Assembly: GCA_902792515.1 (NCBI GenBank)
Contig: CADAZX010000009.1
Coordinates: forward strand, 1-52,823
Length of the DNA: 52,823 bases
DNA from: an uncultured Ruminococcus sp.
GTDB taxonomy: Bacteria > Bacillota > Clostridia > UBA1212
Direction of reading: 5' to 3'
In this document: in pieces, positions 41,189 to 48,316 of the stretch
Numbering within the stretch: position 1 is the stretch's first letter
How the letters are laid out: each line of letters opens with the position of its first letter
Notes under the pieces: generated by a model
The model's input: the letters and a program-made list of their open reading frames with translations, nothing else
Databases searched by the model: none
Told to the model about the DNA's origin: nothing
Made by a program: the position numbers and the translations under genes

Positions 41189-43723
41189 TTGACCGTAAGA
41201 GATAAAAAAGTTAGATTTGCGGCGGTTGTAACCGTTTTCGCGCTGGCTTTATCTTTTATTTTGGCGACCGCGGAGCCGCTGCTGCCTCGCGCGGACTCTG
41301 ACGTTTTCGATATTTACAACAGCGGCAAGCACTACGAAAAGTTTACGCAGAACCTGCGCGAGAGCGACGTTCTCGGTATTCAGTTCAAGACAGTCTGTGG
41401 CACAAAAAAGCTCGGCCTCGAGTTCAGGGACAACCCGAACGGCAGGTCCGTGACGTTTTCGCTCTACAAATGGGACAGGAACCCGCGCGACTCCGTGAAG
41501 GGTGACAAAATGCTCGAGTGCACGCTTACGGACTGGGTCCGCGAAGAACCTGCCTTTATCGATTTCGCAACGCTTCCCGACGGCGTGCTTCCCGCCGGCG
41601 AGTACTACCTTGAGATGCGCATTCACAACTCGAACGCTTACCTTAAGATGTACTGGTTCAAACCCACCAACGGCGGCGTCTCTTGCTATATAAACGATTA
41701 TTTCACCGCCGGCGGTCCGATGGGCGTAATAGTTGCCGCGGAGCCTTGCAAAAATCCCTTCGGGTTCGTGTCGGAGATCACCGATTTTCCGTACTACACG
41801 GCGCCTCCGGAGTACGTCTATCCGGACGATTCCGAAGTGTCGAAAATGGCCGTCGACCCGACGCAGTGGATCTACGAGGACGGCCTCGGAAGAACAAACC
41901 CCGCGTATAAAGAGTCCGGGAACAAACGCGACAAAAAGGTCGGAATGTTCTACTGGACGTGGCACTACAATTTTACAGGAAACCGCGCGGTAAACGTGAA
42001 CGCGATACTCGAGCAGTACCCTGAGGCGAAAAACGACTACAAACACAAGGCCTGGCCGACCGGAGCCGTCTCGTTTTTCTGGAACGAGCCGATTTACGGC
42101 TTCTACACGACTCTCGACGAATACGTGCTAAGGAAGCACGGTGAGCTTCTCGCCGACGCAGGCGTTGACTTCGTCCTTTTCGACTGCACCAACGGCAACT
42201 ACACCTGGGAGCCTTCATATATGAAGCTTCTTGAAACGTGGTCGGAGGCGAGAAAAGACGGTATCAACACGCCGCAGGTCGCGTTCATGATGCAGTTCGG
42301 CTTCTCGGAGAACACCAGATCGTCACTGAGCCAGATCTACGAAAAGATCTACCGCGACGGTCTCTATCAGGACCTCTGGTTCTACTGGGAGGGCAAGCCT
42401 CTTGTCATGGCTCACTCGAGCGGCCTCAGCCCCGAGGATATGTACGACAACGAGCTGAGAAACTTCTTTACGTTCAAGGCGGGAAATCCTTCGTATTTCG
42501 GCGGCGATTCCGACGACGGCACGTGGGGCTGGCTGCACATCACTCCTCAGGCTGTCTACAAGAACCCGGACGGTACGGTCGAGATGACGACGGTCGGCGT
42601 AGCCATGAACGCGAACGCAGAGACGATGCAGTGCGACTCGATGAACAACCCTCACAACATGGGCAGGAGCTACTCGCGCGACCCGAAATTCTCGTACACG
42701 TACACGTACCGAGGCGAAAAGATAGTCGCCAAAACGGGAATGGAGAACTCGAAGCTCTACGGAATCAACTTCCAGGAGCAGTGGGACTTCGCGATCGCTC
42801 AGGATCCGGAGATCATTTTCGTGACAGGCTGGAACGAGTGGACGGCAGGCAGAAACGAGGTCTGGGGAACAACACCCAACGGCTTCCCGGACGAGTGCGA
42901 CGACGAGAACTCGAGAGACATCGAACCGTCCAAGGGAGACCTCAAGGACCACTACTACTATCAGCTCGTGTCGAACATCAGGCGTTTTAAGGGCGTGTCG
43001 GTGCCGGTTTACGCCGAAAAGCCCGTTAGCGTAGACATTTCGACAGGCGAGGGGTGGAACGCCAAGGGCGTCGTTTCTTACAACCACTACACAAATAACA
43101 CGTATGAGCACGACGCCGACGGATACGCCGGAACTCATCTCAAAAACGACAAGACGAGAAACGATTTCAAAACGCTTAAGGCCGCGTACGACAGCGAAAA
43201 CTTCTATTTTTACGCGGAAACAGCCGCCGATATCACACCTTCCACCGACAAGAACTGGATGCGCCTTATTATTGACGCCGGACCCGCAGGAGAGAACACA
43301 AAAGACTGGGAGGGCTTTGAGTTTATCGTCGGACGCGAGACTGGCGCAGACGGAAAAATCGCTTTGGAAAAGAGCACGGGAGGCTGGAACTGGGAGAAGG
43401 TCGCAGACGTCCGCTACACCGTGAGCGGAAACGTTATGCAGATCGAGATCCCGAGAGCAGCTCTCGGACTCGACGGAAAACAGTTCAGCCTGGGTTTCAA
43501 GTGGGCAGACGCAAATCTCGATGACGGAGACGTTATGAGTCTCTACACGGACGGCGACTCGGCGCCCGGAGGACGATTCGCGTTTTCGCTTACAAATATT
43601 AAAACAAAGAAAATCAACGACAGAGGCTGCGGAAGCTTCACCGGCGCCGGCGTTTTGACGCTGACGATCGCGGCCGCCGCACTCCCACTGCTGACAAAGA
43701 AAGAGAGGAGAATTAAAAAATGA
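41189..43723 (+). CDS. Secreted GH99/WbsX-like TIM-barrel protein, paralogue 1
   Basis: An 844-residue surface protein. A signal peptide (about 1-30) is followed by the LYKW-type beta domain (about 50-150, VTFSLYKWDRN, LPAGEYYLEM), a linker, and a (beta/alpha)8-type domain (about 225-610): VGMFYWTWHYNF, FFWNEPIYGFY, Asp332 in DFVLFDCTN, YGINFQEQWDF and Glu550 in FVTGWNEWTAGR. This resembles GH99/GH71 and WbsX-type barrels; a glycosidase role is inferred. About 640-800 is a CBM9-like sandwich (KNWMRLIIDAG, KSTGGWNWEKV). The C-terminus has RGCG with Cys814, about 20 hydrophobic residues and a basic tail, without the Pro-rich stalk. It starts with TTG behind GGAGGG and overlaps the next gene by 4 nt. 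Confidence 0.8.
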   Translation: MTVRDKKVRFAAVVTVFALALSFILATAEPLLPRADSDVFDIYNSGKHYEKFTQNLRESDVLGIQFKTVCGTKKLGLEFRDNPNGRSVTFSLYKWDRNPRDSVKGDKMLECTLTDWVREEPAFIDFATLPDGVLPAGEYYLEMRIHNSNAYLKMYWFKPTNGGVSCYINDYFTAGGPMGVIVAAEPCKNPFGFVSEITDFPYYTAPPEYVYPDDSEVSKMAVDPTQWIYEDGLGRTNPAYKESGNKRDKKVGMFYWTWHYNFTGNRAVNVNAILEQYPEAKNDYKHKAWPTGAVSFFWNEPIYGFYTTLDEYVLRKHGELLADAGVDFVLFDCTNGNYTWEPSYMKLLETWSEARKDGINTPQVAFMMQFGFSENTRSSLSQIYEKIYRDGLYQDLWFYWEGKPLVMAHSSGLSPEDMYDNELRNFFTFKAGNPSYFGGDSDDGTWGWLHITPQAVYKNPDGTVEMTTVGVAMNANAETMQCDSMNNPHNMGRSYSRDPKFSYTYTYRGEKIVAKTGMENSKLYGINFQEQWDFAIAQDPEIIFVTGWNEWTAGRNEVWGTTPNGFPDECDDENSRDIEPSKGDLKDHYYYQLVSNIRRFKGVSVPVYAEKPVSVDISTGEGWNAKGVVSYNHYTNNTYEHDADGYAGTHLKNDKTRNDFKTLKAAYDSENFYFYAETAADITPSTDKNWMRLIIDAGPAGENTKDWEGFEFIVGRETGADGKIALEKSTGGWNWEKVADVRYTVSGNVMQIEIPRAALGLDGKQFSLGFKWADANLDDGDVMSLYTDGDSAPGGRFAFSLTNIKTKKINDRGCGSFTGAGVLTLTIAAAALPLLTKKERRIKK

Positions 43724-45519
43724 TTAAAAGACTTTCTGTTATTGCCGCGTTGATCCTGACGGTGTGCCTCGTTGCCGCTCCGTTCGCCGGTCTCCGCGCG
43801 TTTGCGGAGGAAGGCGCAAAAACCGGAACCGTTATCTATTCGCAAGACTTCGAGTCGTTCCCGGCAGCCGGATCGGCAACCGAGGAGAATGTTTTTAACG
43901 ACGCGAAGGGGAACAAACCCGAGGGCTTCACTCCGTTCATCGGCGACGGCGACAGAAGCGGCGCGCTCATCAGCGCGGACAAGATCGGCGGTACAAAATC
44001 GCTGAGACTTATGCGCTACGACGGCGGCGTTGCCGACATGCGTATTTCGGGGCTCAACCTCGGCGCGTTCGGCGAGGGCTCGGAAATCGACTTTTCGTTT
44101 ACGTTCCGCTACAAAACGCTCGGAAACTACGGCTTCTCCGTGCTTCTGGCCGGAATTCCGGAGTCGCTCAACGTTGAAGACTACGGCGGCGGCACGAGGA
44201 ACATTTTCTCGGCAGGAACTAACGACGAGACAGGAAAGGACGTACTCTACGTCGTGAATCCCGCCGGCGGAACGACCGCGGTTGCCGACTTCCTGAAGCC
44301 GGACACCGACTACACCGTGAAGACGGTTTTCACGATGGGCAGCGACGAGTACAGCCTTTACATCAACGGAGACCTGATCGGAAGCTATAAATACATCGGC
44401 AAGATGACGAACATCACCGCCATCAGATTCGACTGCCACGACTGGGCCGAGGAAAACGACATCTCCAAAAGCCAGAAGGGCAGCTGCCACGTGAACGAGG
44501 TCTATTTTGACGACATCTCCGTCACAGCGTTCGGAAGCGGCGCTCCCGTCGAGACTGGCAGCAAGCTCTACGCTTTCAAAGGCGAGGATTACTACTACCT
44601 CGAGGACTACGAGATACTCTTCCCGGGCACCGAATACGAGCAGCCCAACAAAGAGTCCGAGACGTTCAACTACATTGAGGAAATGCCTTTCCTGAGATCC
44701 TCAAGGACTCCGTTCGTCAACCCGGCCTCCTACGTGATGCCTGTTGACACTGACAGAGACTTTGACGGAATCGCGCTTGCGGTTAAGGACTTCCTCGATA
44801 TGAGGTTCTGGATGATTCCCGCCGCGGACGACCCGAACGCCGATATTTTCGTCTATTTTACGGTAAAAGTTAAAAACGTGACGGGCTGCTTCGACATGTG
44901 CGTCACGAACGTTAACGAGGGCGGAACGACGACCGACAGCACCGACAGGGGCGGCATGGTCATCAGGCTCGAGCCCGGTCCGGACGGAAAGGTCGCGATC
45001 GTGAACACGGAGAGAAAGTCCGTCGGAACCTTCGACAAGGACAAGACAGTCACGATCGGCGCAGCGTTCTTCAAGGACACCAAGAACTACGCGGTATTCC
45101 TCGACGGCAAGATGCTCGAGGGCAGCATGTCGCTTTATCCCGAAGATTTCGCGGGCGTCAGCGCGCTGCGCTTTGACATTGACGGCACCGGCACCGAGCT
45201 TCTTTTCGACGATATTTTCATCGAGTACGGCGAGCTGAAGGAGCAGGACGGTTCTGCTGAAGCTACGGAAGCACCCGCTACTGAAGAGCCTTCCGCACCC
45301 GCCGAGGAGCCGACAGCCGAAGCAACTGAAGAGCCCGCGAAAACCGATGAGCCGGCCGCACAAACGGAAGCTCCTGCAACCGAAAAGCCCGAAGAAAAGC
45401 CCACCGAGAAACCTCAGGGCAAGAAGGGCTGCGGCGGAACGGTCCACGGCGCAGCCGTTATAGTGCTTGCAATCGGCGCCGCGGCAACGGCCTTGGCGAA
45501 AAAGAAAAATGAAAAATGA
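43720..45519 (+). CDS. Secreted two-domain concanavalin A-like surface protein with KKGCG anchor
   Basis: A 599-residue exported protein with no visible catalytic domain. A signal peptide (about 1-29) is followed by two beta-sandwich regions of LamG/concanavalin A style: about 35-275 (VIYSQDFESFPAAG to VYFDDISVTAFG) and about 320-505 (ending LLFDDIFIEYGEL). Both end in the same F-D-D-I-x-[VI] strand. A Glu/Pro/Thr/Ala stalk (about 508-567) leads to KKGCGG with Cys571, a hydrophobic segment and KKKNEK. The start overlaps the stop of paralogue 1 (ATGA), so the two are co-translated and may act together as enzyme and binding partner. Confidence 0.78.
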   Translation: MIKRLSVIAALILTVCLVAAPFAGLRAFAEEGAKTGTVIYSQDFESFPAAGSATEENVFNDAKGNKPEGFTPFIGDGDRSGALISADKIGGTKSLRLMRYDGGVADMRISGLNLGAFGEGSEIDFSFTFRYKTLGNYGFSVLLAGIPESLNVEDYGGGTRNIFSAGTNDETGKDVLYVVNPAGGTTAVADFLKPDTDYTVKTVFTMGSDEYSLYINGDLIGSYKYIGKMTNITAIRFDCHDWAEENDISKSQKGSCHVNEVYFDDISVTAFGSGAPVETGSKLYAFKGEDYYYLEDYEILFPGTEYEQPNKESETFNYIEEMPFLRSSRTPFVNPASYVMPVDTDRDFDGIALAVKDFLDMRFWMIPAADDPNADIFVYFTVKVKNVTGCFDMCVTNVNEGGTTTDSTDRGGMVIRLEPGPDGKVAIVNTERKSVGTFDKDKTVTIGAAFFKDTKNYAVFLDGKMLEGSMSLYPEDFAGVSALRFDIDGTGTELLFDDIFIEYGELKEQDGSAEATEAPATEEPSAPAEEPTAEATEEPAKTDEPAAQTEAPATEKPEEKPTEKPQGKKGCGGTVHGAAVIVLAIGAAATALAKKKNEK

Positions 45520-45551
45520 CTTGATTTTTAGATTCGTTTGAATCGATTTTG

Positions 45552-45580
45552 GAGGGGCGGCCGCGGCCGCCCCTCTTTAT
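45552..45580 (+). terminator. Terminator after the ConA-like gene
   Basis: Arms GAGGGGCGGCC and GGCCGCCCCTC form a perfect 11-bp stem around a 2-nt centre, then TTTATAT. Confidence 0.75.
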
Positions 45581-45592
45581 ATAATAAACGCC

Positions 45593-45622
45593 TTGAAAAC
45601 TCACGCCCCGGGATGTTATAAT
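45593..45622 (+). promoter_or_regulatory. Promoter of paralogue 2
   Basis: TTGAAA (45593-45598), 18 bp, TATAAT (45617-45622) with extended -10 TGT. Confidence 0.7.
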
Positions 45623-45700
45623 AATAAAAAAGAACGTCTCGCGGAAACTGATTCCCGTTTCCCGTTTCGGTAACGATCTTATGACGGAGGTTGGCAGAAA

Positions 45701-48229
45701 ATGATTTCATTTTCACGAAAACTAATTGCGGCAATTCTATCCGTATTCATATTCATTTCCATGTTTGCGTCGTTTTCGTTCGCCGCTAACACACTGGAGA
45801 TTTACAACGACTCTAAGACGTCGAAAAAGACGTCAGTCTCGTTTGACGACGGTCACACTTACGGCGGAAGGTTCAACGCGGGCGCGGAGTTCACAAAGGC
45901 CGGAATTGAGATCGGCGTCTCCTCCAACGGAAAAACCGTTACCGTCAGCCTTTACAAATGGCAGGGGAGCATGTCCGCGACCGTCAGCGCCGACCCGGTA
46001 TCGTCAGAGACTTACTCAAAGTGGAACAAGGGCGACTTTCTATACGCGTCCTCCGGCGCTACAACGCTGCCCGCGGGCGAGTACTATATAGAGATCTACA
46101 CGCAGGAAGGCAGTTCGTACAAGTTTAACATGTACACTCCTGCGATTCCTGCGCTTGCCGCATACGTCGACCGCTACGCGAAGGACGGCACGCCCGTTAT
46201 AGCAGTCGAAACTTCGGCGTCTAAAGACGCGTTTGCGAAAACGATCTCCGCGGAGAATTCAGAGGCGCTCTGGATAGTTCCCCCGGAGCCGGAGCTCTCG
46301 CCCGACAGTATGGTATCGAAGCTCGCCGTCGACCCGACGCAGTGGACCGCCGTTGACGGACTCGGCAGAACCGTCCCTCTCTACAGCGACGTCGGCTATC
46401 CGAAGGAGAACAAAACCGTCGGCATTTTTTACTGGACCTGGCACGAGCAGTTCGCGTCTAATTCGCGCCCCGCGAACGTCACGGCCATTTTTAAAGAACA
46501 TCCCGAGGTTGTCAGAGACTACAAGAACAAGGTGTGGAACAGCTATCAGGGGTGCAGCTTCTGGTGGAACGAGCCTCTTTTCGGCTACTACAAGCAGTCC
46601 GACGACTATGTTCTTAGAAAGCATGCCGAGCTTCTCGCCGACGCGGGAATCGACTTCGTGCTTTTCGACTGCACAAACGGCGACAACGTTTTTACGCCGC
46701 AGTATCTGAACGTTCTCAAGGTCTGGTCTCAGGCCAGGGAGGAGGGCGTCAGGACCCCCAAGGTCGCGTTCATGCTTCCTTTCTGGGACAAGGACTACAC
46801 TCTGTCGTCGCTCAAGCAGCTTTTCCACAGGATGTACAAATACGGTCTCTACAATGACCTCTGGTACTACCTCGACGGGAAACCGATGATCATGGCCATT
46901 TCCGAGATGCTTGACGAAAATGATCCGGAAATGCGCGACATCAAGAACTTCTTCACGTTCAGGAGAGGCGAGCCGAGCTACTGGCTCGAGGACAAGTCGA
47001 ACGACTACTGGGGCTGGCTCCATATTTACCCGCAGGCGCTTTATAAAAGGCCGGACGGAACCGTAGAGCAGACGACTGTCGGCGTCGCGCAGAACGCAAA
47101 CTACGTGACGAGAAAGCTCTCCGCGATGAACTCGGGCACAAATATGGGCAGGGGCTACTCCGAACAGAAGAATTTCAGCTATACTTACAACTACAGAGGT
47201 AAGGACGTCGTCTGTTCCTCCTCGATGGAAAACGCGCACTACTACGGAATCAACTTCCAGGAGCAGTGGAACTACGCGCTGTCGGTCGACCCGGATATCA
47301 TTTTCGTCACAGGCTGGAACGAGTGGACCGCAGGCAGGTACGAGGAATGGGAGGGCGTCGAAAACGCGTTCCCGGACCAGTGCGACGACGCCAACTCGAG
47401 AGACTGCGAGCCCTCCAAAGGCGAACTCAAGGACTACTATTACTACCAGCTCGCCGCTAACGTCAGGAGATTCAAGGGCGCTTCAAAGACGGTTTTCGCA
47501 AAGCCGACGACCGTCGACATCAACAACCCGGGAGACGTCTGGACAAAGGACACGGTCGTCACGTACAACCACTACCTGAACAACACTTACGTCCGCGACA
47601 ACGACGGAATGAAGACGGTTCACTACACGAACCCCGGCATCAGGAACGACTTCGTGACGCTCAAGGCGGCGTTTGACAGCGAGAACGTATACTTCTACGC
47701 GGAGACGGCAAACGACATTACTCCGTACACCGACGACAACTGGATGCGCCTCATTATCGACACCGCGCCGGCGACTGAAACGTCGGTCGACTGGGAGAAC
47801 TTCGAGTATATCATCGGCCGCGAGACCGGAACCGCAAACACGCTCACGCTCGAAAAGAGCACGGGAGGCTGGAACTGGGAAAAGGTCGGCGACGTTAGCT
47901 ACACGGTTAACGGCAAGGTGATGCAGATCGCCGTTCCCAGAAGCATGCTCGGTATCGGTGAAGGCGATTTCACGATCTCGTTCAAGTGGGCTGACGCGAA
48001 TCTTGATGACGGCGACATTCTGACGCTCTATACCGACGGCGACTCCGCTCCCGGCGGCAGGTTCGCGTTCCTCCTCAGCAGCGTTCCGGGTGAAGAGCCG
48101 GTGGAGCCTGTAAAACCCGTCAAAAAAGGTTGCTTCGCTTCGATAGGCACTGCAGCTTTTGCGGTTCCCGTCATTTTCGCCGGCGCTTTGCTTATTGCGG
48201 TCGCGAGAAAGAAAGAGGAAAACGCCTGA
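45701..48229 (+). CDS. Secreted GH99/WbsX-like TIM-barrel protein, paralogue 2
   Basis: An 842-residue paralogue of the proteins at 41189 and 48317 with the same order: signal peptide (about 1-28), LYKW-type domain (VTVSLYKWQGS, LPAGEYYIEIY), barrel (VGIFYWTWHEQF, FWWNEPLFGYY, DFVLFDCTN, YGINFQEQWNY, Glu541 in FVTGWNEWTAGR), CBM9-like domain (DNWMRLIIDTA, KSTGGWNWEKV) and C-terminal anchor. A short Glu/Pro/Val stalk precedes KKGCF with Cys811, where Phe replaces the usual Gly. The tail is RKKEENA. GGAGG precedes the ATG. It is closer to paralogue 3 than to paralogue 1, for example in the shared CSSSMENAHYYGIN. Substrate unknown. Confidence 0.8.
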   Translation: MISFSRKLIAAILSVFIFISMFASFSFAANTLEIYNDSKTSKKTSVSFDDGHTYGGRFNAGAEFTKAGIEIGVSSNGKTVTVSLYKWQGSMSATVSADPVSSETYSKWNKGDFLYASSGATTLPAGEYYIEIYTQEGSSYKFNMYTPAIPALAAYVDRYAKDGTPVIAVETSASKDAFAKTISAENSEALWIVPPEPELSPDSMVSKLAVDPTQWTAVDGLGRTVPLYSDVGYPKENKTVGIFYWTWHEQFASNSRPANVTAIFKEHPEVVRDYKNKVWNSYQGCSFWWNEPLFGYYKQSDDYVLRKHAELLADAGIDFVLFDCTNGDNVFTPQYLNVLKVWSQAREEGVRTPKVAFMLPFWDKDYTLSSLKQLFHRMYKYGLYNDLWYYLDGKPMIMAISEMLDENDPEMRDIKNFFTFRRGEPSYWLEDKSNDYWGWLHIYPQALYKRPDGTVEQTTVGVAQNANYVTRKLSAMNSGTNMGRGYSEQKNFSYTYNYRGKDVVCSSSMENAHYYGINFQEQWNYALSVDPDIIFVTGWNEWTAGRYEEWEGVENAFPDQCDDANSRDCEPSKGELKDYYYYQLAANVRRFKGASKTVFAKPTTVDINNPGDVWTKDTVVTYNHYLNNTYVRDNDGMKTVHYTNPGIRNDFVTLKAAFDSENVYFYAETANDITPYTDDNWMRLIIDTAPATETSVDWENFEYIIGRETGTANTLTLEKSTGGWNWEKVGDVSYTVNGKVMQIAVPRSMLGIGEGDFTISFKWADANLDDGDILTLYTDGDSAPGGRFAFLLSSVPGEEPVEPVKPVKKGCFASIGTAAFAVPVIFAGALLIAVARKKEENA

Positions 48230-48316
48230 CTCCCTGACGCCGCGCATCAGACACCGGGCGGATCGGAAGCGCATCACGCTCAAATTATTAAAAAGAAACT
48301 TTTTCGGGAGGTTTCA

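Noticed and set aside
48230..48316. Separate promoter or terminator between paralogues 2 and 3
   Set aside because: I found no convincing -35/-10 pair and no hairpin with a T-run in this gap, so I treat the two genes as one transcript.
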